DNA of 64,000 nucleotides from Halothermothrix orenii H 168 (GCF_000020485.1 NC_011899.1:221501-285500), one strand, 5' to 3'; positions 29,015-38,142 are shown, numbered from the stretch's first letter. Program-made: numbers and translations. The notes: generated from the letters alone by a model not told the origin.

Positions 29015-29859
29015 TCCAGCTTAAAGATGTTTCTCACATTTACAGTGGACAAAATGAAAAAGCACTTGAGTCTGTAAATCTCAGGATTCAAAGTAATGAA
29101 TTTATCGGGATTGTTGGGCATACCGGCTCCGGCAAGTCCACCCTTGTTCAGTTATTTAATGGATTGATTAAACCGAGTGAAGGCAAGGTTTTTATAGAGG
29201 GGATAGATATACACCAGAAAAAGGTCAGTAAAAGAGAAATCAGACAGAAAATAGGACTGGTTTTTCAGTATCCTGAACATCAACTCTTTGAAGAAACGAT
29301 ATATGATGAAGTGGCCTTTGGTCCCCGTAATTTAGACCTTTCTGAAGAAGAAATTAAAAAAAGGGTTATTCAAGCTTTATCACTGGTAGGTATGGATTAT
29401 GAAACATATAAAGATAGGTCCCCTTTCCATTTAAGCGGTGGTCAGCAACGGAAAATAGCTATTGCTGGTGTTCTGGCCATGATGCCAGAAGTTTTGATTT
29501 TAGATGAGCCAACCGCGGGCCTTGACCCCAGGGGCAGGGAACAGCTTATAAAATTGCTGAAACAGTTGCATCGGGATTATAAAATGACAGTTATCCTCAT
29601 ATCACATCGGATGGAGGAAATTTCACAGTTATCTAACCGGGTGTTGGTATTAAGCCGTGGTAGAATTGTAATGGATGGTAAACCTGAAGAGGTATTTACC
29701 CGGGTTGATGAAATCAGAAAGCTCGGATTAGACCTCCCACAGATAACGGAAGTTTTATGGGAATTAAAAAACAGAGGGTTACGGGTTAGAACAGATATTT
29801 TTAATGTTGAAGAAGCAACCCGGGAAATAATTACAAAAATGAGGGAAAGCCAATGTTAA
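29008..29859 (+). CDS. ecfA2: ECF transporter ATPase A2
   Basis: A 283-aa partner ATPase that forms a heterodimer with EcfA1. Walker A GHTGSGKSTLVQLFNG, the Q-loop VFQYPEHQLFEETIYDEVAFG diagnostic of EcfA2, signature LSGGQQRKIAIAG, and LILDEPTAGLDPRG are clear. ATG 29008 is chosen over TTG 29002 because GGTGAG upstream is better spaced. Ends 7 bp into ecfT. Confidence 0.93.
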   Translation: MLIQLKDVSHIYSGQNEKALESVNLRIQSNEFIGIVGHTGSGKSTLVQLFNGLIKPSEGKVFIEGIDIHQKKVSKREIRQKIGLVFQYPEHQLFEETIYDEVAFGPRNLDLSEEEIKKRVIQALSLVGMDYETYKDRSPFHLSGGQQRKIAIAGVLAMMPEVLILDEPTAGLDPRGREQLIKLLKQLHRDYKMTVILISHRMEEISQLSNRVLVLSRGRIVMDGKPEEVFTRVDEIRKLGLDLPQITEVLWELKNRGLRVRTDIFNVEEATREIITKMRESQC

Positions 29860-30644
29860 CTGATATAACAATTGGCCAGTATATACCTGGAAATACAATT
29901 GTCCATAATCTTGACCCACGGATAAAAATAATAATTAGTATAATATTAATTACGGCCCTCTTTTTTATAAAATCTTTTACTGGATTTTTATATTTTTTAT
30001 TATATATTACTTTTATTATTTTTCTGGCAAAATTACCGGTTAAAAGAATAATCAAGGGTTTAAAACCTATTCTTTTTCTGGTGATTTTGACCCTGCTTTT
30101 ACATGTACTATTCACACGGGGCGGTAAAGTATTGTGGCAATGGTGGGTTATAAGGATTGATGAACATGGACTTTTCACCGGTCTATTTATGGCCAGTCGT
30201 ATTTTATTATTAATTGCTTTTACCTCGTTACTTACCCTGACAACATCCCCATTACAGCTTACAGATGGGATTGAGTACTTACTTTCTCCCTTTAAGAGGA
30301 TTGGGGTACCTGCCAATGAACTGGCTATGATGATGACTATTGCTTTACGTTTTATACCAACCCTTATGGAAGAAGCAGAAAAAATTATGAAGGCCCAGAA
30401 GGCCCGTGGGGCTGATTTTGAAAGTGGTAGTATTGTTCAGAGAGCCAGGAATCTAATACCCCTGTTGGTTCCCCTGTTTATCAGTGCCTTCAGGAGAGCT
30501 GATGACCTGGCCCTGGCGATGGAGTCCCGGTGTTACCGTGGAGGAGAAGGGCGGACCCGTCTCCATGAGTTACAAATACAGAGAAGGGATATATTCAGCC
30601 TCATTATGTCAACTATTATTGCCATTTTTATTAGTTTTTTCTAG
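29853..30644 (+). CDS. ecfT: ECF transporter transmembrane subunit T
   Basis: A 263-aa membrane scaffold linking the ATPases to substrate-binding S components encoded elsewhere. About five helices are visible. The two coupling motifs contain Ala-Arg-Gly or similar: KAQKARGADFESGS and MESRCYRGGEGRT. The N-terminus IGQYIPGNTIVHNLDPRIKI is typical. Overlaps ecfA2 by 7 bp. Confidence 0.94.
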   Translation: MLTDITIGQYIPGNTIVHNLDPRIKIIISIILITALFFIKSFTGFLYFLLYITFIIFLAKLPVKRIIKGLKPILFLVILTLLLHVLFTRGGKVLWQWWVIRIDEHGLFTGLFMASRILLLIAFTSLLTLTTSPLQLTDGIEYLLSPFKRIGVPANELAMMMTIALRFIPTLMEEAEKIMKAQKARGADFESGSIVQRARNLIPLLVPLFISAFRRADDLALAMESRCYRGGEGRTRLHELQIQRRDIFSLIMSTIIAIFISFF

Positions 30645-30799
30645 ATATATTTTTTCTTAATTTATTTTTCTGGGTGAGAAATATTAATACTGATATAAAA
30701 TTAACTTATATATTTTATTCAATTTATTAAATAGTTTATTAATATTTATATTTCGTTACTGTAACTGTAACCCTGAGATGATTCAGGTGGGGGATTGAG

Positions 30800-31540
30800 A
30801 TGGAGCGAAATATTAAGATAACCGTAGAATATGATGGAACCAACTATAGTGGCTGGCAAATCCAGAATAATACCCCGGAGACAATACAGGGAGTATTAAG
30901 TAAATGTCTTTTTGATATAAATAAGTCGCCAGTTAAATTGATAGGGGCCAGCCGGACAGATGCCGGGGTTCATGCCCGGGGCCAGGTGGCCAATTTCAGG
31001 CTTAAAGTGGGAATCCCGGTAGAAAGAATTCCCCTTGCTTTAAACAGTAAACTACCACCTGATATAGTATGTAAAGATGCTGAGGAAGTAACTGAAGATT
31101 TTCATGCTCGTTTTGATGCCAGGGGGAAAAGATATATCTATCGAATTCTTAATAGTGAATATCCATCTCCTTTCTTACGTAATTATACCTATTTTATCCC
31201 CCATAATCTAAATATAGATAAAATGAGAGAGGCAGGTTCGCTTTTAATTGGAGAACATGATTTTGCCTCTTTTCAGGCATCCGGTGGATCCAATAAAACC
31301 ACTGTGAGGACAATAACAAAATTAGATATATATCGTGACCAGTATCAAATAAAAATAGAAGTATGTGGTAATGGTTTTTTATATAAAATGGTCAGGATAA
31401 TAGCAGGTACTTTGATTGAAGTCGGGTTAGGGAAAAGAACTGTAAAGAGTGTTGGTCAGCTATTGGAGATAAAGGATAGAGATAGAGCAGGTTTTACTGC
31501 ACCACCCCGGGGGTTAACCCTTATTGAAGTATTTTATTAA
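30800..31540 (+). CDS. truA: tRNA pseudouridine synthase A
   Basis: A 246-aa enzyme making pseudouridine at positions 38-40 of the anticodon stem. The catalytic Asp is in GASRTDAGVHARGQVANF (about residue 54). YDGTNYSGWQIQ at the N-terminus and GNGFLYKMVRIIAGTL near the C-terminus are diagnostic. ATG follows GGTGGGGGATTGAG. It lies between ecfT and rplM, the usual Firmicute order. Confidence 0.96.
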   Translation: MERNIKITVEYDGTNYSGWQIQNNTPETIQGVLSKCLFDINKSPVKLIGASRTDAGVHARGQVANFRLKVGIPVERIPLALNSKLPPDIVCKDAEEVTEDFHARFDARGKRYIYRILNSEYPSPFLRNYTYFIPHNLNIDKMREAGSLLIGEHDFASFQASGGSNKTTVRTITKLDIYRDQYQIKIEVCGNGFLYKMVRIIAGTLIEVGLGKRTVKSVGQLLEIKDRDRAGFTAPPRGLTLIEVFY

Positions 31541-31568
31541 AAAAGTCTGTCAGGGTATTATAATATCC

Positions 31569-31597
31569 TTGACAAAGGGTATTTGTTGTATTAAAAT
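31569..31597 (+). promoter_or_regulatory. Promoter of rplM-rpsI
   Basis: -35 TTGACA (31569-31574), 17-nt spacer, -10 TAAAAT (31592-31597). The ~90-nt leader before rplM could hold an autoregulatory L13 site, but I could not trace a convincing fold. Confidence 0.75.
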
Positions 31598-31692
31598 TAC
31601 TATGAGTTAGTATGTAAAAATGCCCCGTTACATTATATTATATAATGTTATTTTATATCTAAATTGTATTTGTTAAAGAAGGAGGGATAAAA

Positions 31693-32121
31693 GTGTCCAC
31701 CTATATGGCCAAACCTCATGAAGTAGAACGCCAGTGGTATGTTGTTGATGCCACTGATAAAGTGTTGGGTCGTTTAGCCACAAAGATTGCAGAAATATTG
31801 AGGGGTAAACATAAACCAACCTTTACACCACATGTTGATACCGGTGATTATGTTATTGTTGTAAATGCAGACAAGGTAAAATTAACCGGTCGGAAATGGG
31901 AACAGAAAAAGTATTACCGCCATAGTGGGTATCCCGGTGGTTTGAAGGAAATGAGCTATGAAAAATTACTTCAAACTAAGCCGGAATTGATTATTGAAAA
32001 GGCTGTCAGGGGAATGTTACCCCATAATAGACTGGGAAGAAAGATGATTAAGAAGTTAAAGGTTTATGCAGGTCCGGACCATCCACATGAGGCCCAGAAA
32101 CCTGAAAAACTAGAACTCTAG
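31693..32121 (+). CDS. rplM: 50S ribosomal protein L13
   Basis: A 142-aa large-subunit protein. Diagnostic stretches are [46 protein letters not shown] and [18 protein letters not shown] start preceded by AAGGAGGGAT. It is co-transcribed with rpsI, 19 bp downstream. Confidence 0.98.
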   Translation: MSTYMAKPHEVERQWYVVDATDKVLGRLATKIAEILRGKHKPTFTPHVDTGDYVIVVNADKVKLTGRKWEQKKYYRHSGYPGGLKEMSYEKLLQTKPELIIEKAVRGMLPHNRLGRKMIKKLKVYAGPDHPHEAQKPEKLEL

Positions 32122-32140
32122 CCAGAAAGGAGGAACTTAA

Positions 32141-32536
32141 ATGGCGGCAGAGGTACAATACTGGGGTACCGGTAGACGTAAAACTTCAACTGCCAGGGTC
32201 CGTTTAGTACCCGGTAGTGGTAAGATTTTAATAAATGGAAAAGATGTTAAGGAATATTTTGGACGGGAAACCTTGATTAAAGATTTAAAGTCTCCTCTTG
32301 AATTAACCAACAACCTGGATAGTTTTGATGTTCTGGTTAATGTTAATGGGGGTGGCTTAAGCGGTCAGGCCGGGGCAATTCGTCATGGAATTGCCAGGGC
32401 TTTATTAAGAGTCGACAAGGATTATCGTAAACCACTTAAAAAAGCCGGTTACCTGACCAGGGACCCGAGAATGAAAGAAAGGAAAAAATACGGTCTCAAA
32501 AAGGCCCGTAAAGCGCCACAGTTCTCCAAAAGATAA
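32141..32536 (+). CDS. rpsI: 30S ribosomal protein S9
   Basis: A 131-aa small-subunit protein with [39 protein letters not shown] and the conserved C-terminal KAPQFSKR, whose final Arg reaches the decoding site. ATG follows AAAGGAGG. Ends the transcript at the next terminator. Confidence 0.98.
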   Translation: MAAEVQYWGTGRRKTSTARVRLVPGSGKILINGKDVKEYFGRETLIKDLKSPLELTNNLDSFDVLVNVNGGGLSGQAGAIRHGIARALLRVDKDYRKPLKKAGYLTRDPRMKERKKYGLKKARKAPQFSKR

Positions 32537-32550
32537 TATATTACCTATTA

Positions 32551-32581
32551 AAAAAAGAGAGGGATGTCCCTCTCTTTTTTT
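32551..32581. terminator. Terminator after rpsI
   Basis: Stem AAAAAAGAGAGGGA / TCCCTCTCTTTTTT with loop TG; runs of A and T on both sides. Strong. Confidence 0.92.
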
Positions 32582-32830
32582 AATTGTATACAGGTATTTA
32601 AACGGAGAAAGGATTTAATCTTAAGACTACTTGAGACTATTAAAAAAGGATATTTTCTGAACTTACCTGGGGGTACCAAAATTCTGGACCCAATCCTGTA
32701 TTGCCATAAAACACATAAAAATACTGAAAAATACAGAGCAATAATATTATATATAGCCACCCAAATAAATAAAATAGAATAGAGGAAATAATAACTTTAA
32801 CCAGAAATATAAAAATGGAGGTGGTAATAT

Positions 32831-33658
32831 ATGGGTGTAAGAATGGCTGCTCTGGCTCCACACCCCCCGATTATAATCCCCGAGATAGGAGGCAGGGAAC
32901 GGGACAGGGTAAAAAAGACGATAACGTCTATGACTCGCCTTGCGGAAGATATTAAAAATGTAGATCCCGATATTTTGATTACTATAAGTCCCCATGGGCC
33001 TGTTTTTTCAGATGCTATCAGTATTATATACCAGGAGGAGTTAACAGGTGATTTTTCTGAATTCGGGGCCCCGGAAGTAAACTTTAAAATAGATATTAAT
33101 CTTGAGCTAATAGACAGATTAAAGAAAAATGCTGATAAAGAAGGTATAGATGTATTTACCTTGAACAAACAGAGTTTACAGAATTACAGTATTTCTCCCC
33201 GTCTTGACCATGGTGTTATGGTTCCTCTGTATTTTATCCAGGAAGCCGGTGTCAATAAACCTGTTTTACCATTAACAATGGGCCTTCTGGAGTATGAAAC
33301 ACTGTATAAGTTTGGGTACATTATAAATAGGACTTTAGATGAAATGGATTTGAAGGCGGTTATTGTTGCCAGTGGTGATCTATCCCACCGATTAAAGCCT
33401 GGTGCCCCTGCCGGATACAGTCCTGTTGGCAGGAAGTTCGACCAGAAGTTAATTGAATTATTAGAAAAAAAGTCTTACCGGAAGATACTGAAACTTGATA
33501 AGGGCTTAATCGAGAAGGCGGGAGAGTGTGGGCTTAGACCGTTAATTATAATGCTGGGGGCTATACAGAATTTAGAACTTGACGTAGATATTATGTCCTA
33601 TGAAGGCCCCTTTGGGGTAGGGTATGCAGTAGTTGAATTTTATCAGATGGAGGGATAA
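32831..33658 (+). CDS. AmmeMemoRadiSam protein: LigB/MEMO-type dioxygenase-like
   Basis: A 275-aa protein with the class III extradiol dioxygenase (LigB) fold. Candidate metal-binding His residues are visible in LAPHPPIIIPEIG, ISPHGPVF, LDHGVMVPL and SGDLSHRL. It is first in a three-gene operon with an AMMECR1 protein and a radical SAM enzyme, the conserved AmmeMemoRadiSam set. In many relatives this domain is fused to AMMECR1; here they are separate and 3 bp apart. The reaction is not established, and dioxygenase activity in an anaerobe is unlikely to be its true role. ATG follows TGGAGGTGG. Confidence 0.85.
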   Translation: MGVRMAALAPHPPIIIPEIGGRERDRVKKTITSMTRLAEDIKNVDPDILITISPHGPVFSDAISIIYQEELTGDFSEFGAPEVNFKIDINLELIDRLKKNADKEGIDVFTLNKQSLQNYSISPRLDHGVMVPLYFIQEAGVNKPVLPLTMGLLEYETLYKFGYIINRTLDEMDLKAVIVASGDLSHRLKPGAPAGYSPVGRKFDQKLIELLEKKSYRKILKLDKGLIEKAGECGLRPLIIMLGAIQNLELDVDIMSYEGPFGVGYAVVEFYQMEG

Positions 33659-33661
33659 AGG

Positions 33662-34186
33662 ATGTCAAAACTGAGTAGCTATATAACTGGACTTGCCAGA
33701 AAAACAATCGAAGTTTATATTAAAGAAGGACGTCAAATAAAAGAGTTGACCGATCTTCCCGAGGAACTCAAAAAAAGAGCAGGTGTTTTTGTATCCCTAA
33801 AAAAAGATGGTAAATTACGGGGATGTATCGGTACATTTTTACCAACCCAGGACAATATTGCCCAGGAAATAATAAAAAACGCCATAAGTGCCGCTGTCCA
33901 CGACCCTAGATTTGGGCCAGTCAGGGTAGAGGAATTAAATAAAATAGAGATAAGTGTCGATATTTTAACAGAGCCGGAAAAAGTTAATAACCGGAATGAA
34001 CTTGATCCTCATAAATATGGGATTCTGGTAAAAAAGGGGCACAGGACTGGTCTCCTTCTCCCTGACCTTGAGGGGATAGATTCAGTGGAAAAACAACTGG
34101 AGATCGCCAGATTGAAAGCTGGAATAAGACCAGATGAGGAAGTTGAGATATACAGGTTTCAGGTAAAAAGATACAAAGAGAGGTAA
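33662..34186 (+). CDS. AmmeMemoRadiSam system protein A (AMMECR1 domain)
   Basis: A 174-aa AMMECR1-domain protein. The invariant LRGCIG motif is in KLRGCIGTFLP, followed by NAISAAVHDPRFGPV and EISVDILTEPEKV; ILVKKGHRTGLLLPDLEG matches the family. AMMECR1 is conserved from archaea to humans without a fully defined biochemical role. The Cys in the motif is a possible catalytic or modified residue. It is 5 bp from the radical SAM gene. Confidence 0.92.
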   Translation: MSKLSSYITGLARKTIEVYIKEGRQIKELTDLPEELKKRAGVFVSLKKDGKLRGCIGTFLPTQDNIAQEIIKNAISAAVHDPRFGPVRVEELNKIEISVDILTEPEKVNNRNELDPHKYGILVKKGHRTGLLLPDLEGIDSVEKQLEIARLKAGIRPDEEVEIYRFQVKRYKER

Positions 34187-34191
34187 TATCA

Positions 34192-35181
34192 ATGGAAAAA
34201 GCCGGGTTCTACATAAAGATGGATAATGATAAAGTACAATGTCTGCTATGCCCCCATACCTGTGAAATTCCTGTCGGAGAAAAGGGCCGTTGTAAGGTCA
34301 GGGTAAATGAAAAGGGTGAATTAATTCTAAAAAACTATGGAGTCATTACATCTATGGCAATTGACCCTGTTGAAAAAAAACCATTATACCATTTCTATCC
34401 CGGAACCAGGATCCTGTCACTGGGGACATATAGTTGTAATTTTACATGTAAACACTGTCAGAACTGGCAGATAAGCCAGGAAAAACCCGAAGTTGTAACC
34501 AGCTATTCACCGAAAGAAGTGGCTGACCTTGCCCGGGATAAAAATGTAATCGGGGTGGCCTATACCTATTCAGAACCATCGATCTGGTTTGAATATGTTC
34601 TCAAAACAAGCCAGGTCGTCAAATCTAACGGGATGAAGAATGTCCTGGTGACCAATGGTTTTATAAATAAAAAGCCGCTCAAGGAGCTTATACCCTATAT
34701 AGATGGTATTAATATTGACTTAAAGGCCTATAATCCTGATTTTTACCAACGTATCTGTGGTGGCAAGTTAAAACCTGTTCTGGAAAATATTAAATATCTG
34801 CGGGATAAAGTCCATATTGAAATCACAACCCTTTTAATTCCTGGATTGAATGATTCGACCGAGGAACTTGAGGATATGTTTCAGTGGCTCAACAGTCTTG
34901 ATCCGGATATTCCCTTACATATAACAAGGTATTTCCCCAGATACAGGTTGAATCTGCCCCCGACTTCTATAGATGAATTAAAAGAAGCTTATGACCTGGC
35001 TAAAAGATATTTAAATTATGTATACCTCGGTAATATTAACCTTGATCAGGGCCGGGATACTGTGTGTCCCCACTGTGGTCAGGTTGTAATTGAAAGGAAT
35101 ATCAGAGTCATAAATAGAATTAAAGATGGGAGATGTCCCTGGTGTGGTCAGGAGATAAAAGGAGAGTTCAGGAATAAATAA
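34192..35181 (+). CDS. amrS: AmmeMemoRadiSam system radical SAM enzyme
   Basis: A 329-aa radical SAM protein. The cluster motif is CNFTCKHC (C-x3-C-x2-C, about 83-90). An N-terminal Cys set (CLLCPHTC, GRCKVR) resembles pyruvate-formate-lyase activases. The C-terminus has two CxxC knuckles (VCPHCGQ, RCPWCGQ) typical of this subfamily and likely zinc- or Fe-S-binding. It probably makes a radical-based modification on, or with, the two upstream proteins; the substrate is unknown. Last gene of the operon. Confidence 0.92.
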   Translation: MEKAGFYIKMDNDKVQCLLCPHTCEIPVGEKGRCKVRVNEKGELILKNYGVITSMAIDPVEKKPLYHFYPGTRILSLGTYSCNFTCKHCQNWQISQEKPEVVTSYSPKEVADLARDKNVIGVAYTYSEPSIWFEYVLKTSQVVKSNGMKNVLVTNGFINKKPLKELIPYIDGINIDLKAYNPDFYQRICGGKLKPVLENIKYLRDKVHIEITTLLIPGLNDSTEELEDMFQWLNSLDPDIPLHITRYFPRYRLNLPPTSIDELKEAYDLAKRYLNYVYLGNINLDQGRDTVCPHCGQVVIERNIRVINRIKDGRCPWCGQEIKGEFRNK

Positions 35182-35218
35182 TCTAACAATTTATAAAATT
35201 ACTTCTTTTTGTTAGTAA

Positions 35219-35247
35219 TTGACAAAATTAAAATGGAGTGCTATACT
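35219..35247 (+). promoter_or_regulatory. Promoter of the small zinc-ribbon gene
   Basis: -35 TTGACA (35219-35224), 17-nt spacer, -10 TATACT (35242-35247), 53 bp before the ATG. This near-consensus promoter suggests strong expression. Confidence 0.82.
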
Positions 35248-35300
35248 AACATTGAGCATAAGCCCTATAACACAATAAGCTCATAAGGAGGGTGATAAGA

Positions 35301-35450
35301 ATGAAAGCTAAGAAGGTAAAATGTCCTGTATGTGGAACTCACAACTGGTCAGGTAATGAATACTGTGAAAAATGCAGTGGTGCCCTTTACAGGGACAGAA
35401 TTGTAGAAAACGATTTACCAGAATTCAAGATAACAAAACTTTACTTCTAA
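35301..35450 (+). CDS. Small zinc-ribbon protein (49 aa)
   Basis: A 49-aa protein, too short for usual gene finders. It has two CxxC knuckles: KCPVCGTHNW and YCEKCSGALY (C8, C11, C22, C25). The tail is VENDLPEFKITKLYF. AAGGAGGGTGAT is an ideal ribosome site, and a consensus promoter precedes it. A treble-clef or rubredoxin-like zinc site is likely. The function is unknown; regulatory or translation-related roles are typical for such proteins. Confidence 0.8.
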   Translation: MKAKKVKCPVCGTHNWSGNEYCEKCSGALYRDRIVENDLPEFKITKLYF

Positions 35451-35593
35451 CCTTTTAGTCATTTCATCTTTCACTGTTTAAGTTTTAAGTAGCAGATAAG
35501 AGAAATAAGATTATAAGTTTTATGATGCCAGGAGTCACATTATTATACTTACCTTGAAATTTAATAATGAACTGAAAAAACAATATCTTTATA

Positions 35594-35622
35594 GACCGGT
35601 TAAACAAGCCGGTCTTTTTTTA
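35594..35622 (+). terminator. Terminator downstream of the zinc-ribbon gene
   Basis: Stem GACCGG / CCGGTC, loop TTAAACAAG, followed by seven T. The 143 bp between the stop codon and this stem hold no ORF and would be a long 3' untranslated region. Confidence 0.85.
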
Positions 35623-35743
35623 TTTTTAAGAGGAAAATATTAATAAAATTTTAATGAGTAATATCCCTGATATAAAAAATGTTAAAAAAGTCCCGGAAAC
35701 AGGAGATGGTGCATATAATAAATGAGGATAGTTTTTAAAGGGA

Positions 35744-36472
35744 TTAAAATTTGATAAATTCCCAACCATATATGTAAATAATATAGAAGGTATAGTAACC
35801 GGCCAGAAAGATAGATGGAGTGATTAACGACCTGGTTTTACGGTATAAGAAAATTGTTATAAAAGCAGCTATAAATTTAATTATAATTTGAGTAGGGCCA
35901 CTGGTTAACAGTAATATAGAATATGCAAATGAACTTATGATAAGTCCCGGGAAGGGTTTTAATTTTCCCAGTAAAGTCCTGTAAAATATGTTAATTAAAA
36001 GGAAGGCTTCACTTAAAGCAATAATAATGGTACCCGGGTAAATTATGATAACAGAAAAAATGCTATTAATAAAATGTTCCGGCTTATCAAAAGTATACAG
36101 GGGGTTAAAGTTAGACCCGGATAATGATTTATAACTTAAGGGGATATTTACAAGAAACAAAACAGCAAACAGTAGACTAAAGATAAGGGAAGTCCCCAGT
36201 AAAATTTCTTTTTTTAAATTTTTAGTAGAAAGGCCAAGTGTTCTAAAATCAACTCCATATAATGAAACAAGATAGAAGATTACCAGAGCAAGAAAAATTA
36301 ACCTGCCACTGATGACGAACAAAAAGTGAAATATACTTGTTAAAACCGGGGTGTAGGGGAATACCAGTCCCCTGGTCAGGTAACCAAAAGCAGCCATAAA
36401 GTACCAGAACCCCACAATAATAAGGATATCTTTATAGTTAATTTTATGTACATAAAGCGGTCTTTCTTTCAT
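35744..36472 (-). CDS. Polytopic membrane protein, possibly degenerate CPBP type
   Basis: A 242-aa protein with about seven membrane helices. The order of helices and the stretch ALSEAFLLINIFYRTLLGKL, followed by LIISSFAYSILLL, recall CPBP (Rce1-like) proteases. The EExxxR active motif is not present: S-E-A replaces E-E, and the His motifs are missing. It may be a non-catalytic relative. Start ATG 36472 follows AAAGGAGAG; the upstream GTG-like starts have none. Convergent with the zinc-ribbon gene. Confidence 0.6.
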   Translation of the reverse strand: MKERPLYVHKINYKDILIIVGFWYFMAAFGYLTRGLVFPYTPVLTSIFHFLFVISGRLIFLALVIFYLVSLYGVDFRTLGLSTKNLKKEILLGTSLIFSLLFAVLFLVNIPLSYKSLSGSNFNPLYTFDKPEHFINSIFSVIIIYPGTIIIALSEAFLLINIFYRTLLGKLKPFPGLIISSFAYSILLLTSGPTQIIIKFIAAFITIFLYRKTRSLITPSIFLAGYYTFYIIYIYGWEFIKF

Positions 36473-36818
36473 TTTTTTCTCTCCTTTCACCAATTAAAAT
36501 TTCGCTACAAGTTAATAAAATCCTCTTTTATCCACTATATTGGGGCATTCTGCTCACACCCATGTTAACCCGGGGTTTAAAAAATATTAATTTACTGTTA
36601 TATTTAAGCTACAAATAATTTATGATTTCAGAAGAATTAATTGTAGAAAGCCCTGACAAATCCTAAAAGAATATATAAATTAACTTAAGGAAAAAGCAGG
36701 TTTATTATATATTTTTATCGAAAATAGTAGTTGTTAAACAAAATATTAGTTATCTTGTTTTAAAACATAAATTTTAGTATAATAACTTCGTGGTTAAAAT
36801 TGATCAAGAGGTGAGATT
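36473..36818. other. Gene-free divergent intergenic region
   Basis: No ORF with a ribosome site is found in this AT-rich interval between the minus-strand membrane protein and the glmM fragment. The only clear signal is the glmM promoter at 36755-36783. Confidence 0.6.
36755..36783 (+). promoter_or_regulatory. Promoter upstream of the glmM fragment
   Basis: -35 TTGTTT (36755-36760), 17-nt spacer, -10 TATAAT (36778-36783). It lies 35 bp before the glmM ATG. After the fusion it may now drive the downstream efflux genes. Confidence 0.7.
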
Positions 36819-37439
36819 ATGGGTAAATTATTTGGAACAGACGGTGTCAGAGGAGTAGCAAACAAAGAACTTACAGGTGAACTGGCCTATAAACTGGGAA
36901 GGGCAGGAGGTTATTATTTAACCAGAGATTATAAGGGAGGCAAAAAACCGGTAGTTTTAATTGGTAAGGATACCCGGATTTCGGGTGATATGCTGGAAGC
37001 CGGGCTGGTAGCCGGTTTGACCTCTGCAGGCATTGATGTTATTAAGCTCGGTATTATTCCGACACCAGGGGTATCTTTTTTAACCTCAAGTCTTGATGTC
37101 CAGGGAGGGGTAATGATTTCTGCCTCTCACAATCCTATTGCCGACAACGGTATAAAGTTTTTTAACCAAAAAGGTTATAAACTTACCGATGAAATGGAGG
37201 ATGAGATTGAAAATTTAATTTTTAATAAACTGGAGACCATACCCTACCCCACCCATGAGAAGATCGGGGTAGTTGATTCTGCCCCTGAATATTACCATAA
37301 GTATGTTGATTATTTGAAGGAGACAGTTGACTCAGATTTTTCAGGACTGAAAATAGTTGTTGACTGTGCCAATGGAGCTGCCTATAAAGTTGCTCCAGAA
37401 GTTTTGAAAAAACTGAGGGCTGATGTCATGGTTATCAAC
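36819..37439 (+). pseudogene. glmM: 5' half of phosphoglucosamine mutase gene
   Basis: Codons 1-207 are a sound GlmM N-terminus: [15 protein letters not shown], the phosphoserine loop [17 protein letters not shown], and [17 protein letters not shown]. GlmM converts glucosamine-6-P to glucosamine-1-P for peptidoglycan and is normally about 450 aa. After VMVIN (base 37439) similarity stops; the frame continues only as LKRPKPVSS to a TAG at 37467-37469. The magnesium site (DGDxDR) and the C-terminal phosphate-binding domain are absent. The next bases belong to a TolC-like gene in another frame. The product should be inactive. Confidence 0.9.
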
Positions 37440-38140
37440 TTGAAAAGGCCAAAACCAGTTTCAAGTTAGCCCTTTTGAAATTCAGCAAAAGGCTGGAAAT
37501 AAATATAAAAGATGATATAATATTGAATATACCTGATGAACAAAAACTGGAAGAAATTAATTTGAGCTGGGAAGAAGTCTGGAATAGGGCTGTAGCAAGT
37601 GATACTAATATTGAGGTTATCAAGAAAAATATAGAACAGCAGGAGTACCTGGCTGAAGGGTTGTCCGGGATGGAACTGCCTACTGTCAATCTTTACGGTA
37701 AGGTCTTCTGGGATAAAGAAGAATTCCCTTCTGATTACCAGATAGGCTTAAACCTGAGTTATAATTTTAATACCTATAATAATAAAAGCAAAGGACTGGA
37801 GATAACGGGAATAGAAAACGGAATCCAGAGTTTAAAAGAGGAGTTAAAAAACAGGAGAAATGGTTTAAAGCTGGAGAGTATTGACCTTATTGAAAACCAG
37901 AAAACTATTAAAAAGCAAATTGGTTATTCCAGGGAAGCCATTGAACTTACCCGCCAGAAGCTTGAGATTGCTGAAATCCGGTATAAAACAGGTGTTGCAA
38001 CCCTGAGTGAGCTTTTGAACTATCAGATTGAATTAAGGGAACGTAAATCTGCCTATATAACGGAACTTACCAATTACTATAAAAACCTTTATTCTATAAA
38101 GCTCTTGATAGGTGAATTTCCTGAAGGGGAGGATATGTAG
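37427..38140 (+). pseudogene. 3' part of TolC-family outer-membrane efflux gene
   Basis: From about 37430 the third-frame translation reads [18 protein letters not shown] and continues to 38140 through long coiled-coil helices. REAIELTRQKLEIAEIRYKT and GVATLSELLNYQIELRER are typical of the second TolC repeat (R-Y-x-x-G-x-A-T-L-x-E-L-L). About 200 N-terminal residues, including the signal peptide and first repeat, are missing. An internal TTG (37475) could give 221 aa but no exported, complete channel. The adaptor gene starts 2 bp after its stop, so it was the first gene of a tripartite efflux operon. Confidence 0.85.
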
Positions 38141-38142
38141 AT

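Noticed and set aside
32564-32782. 72-codon frame after rpsI
   Set aside because: It begins inside the terminator, has no ribosome site and no recognisable protein features.
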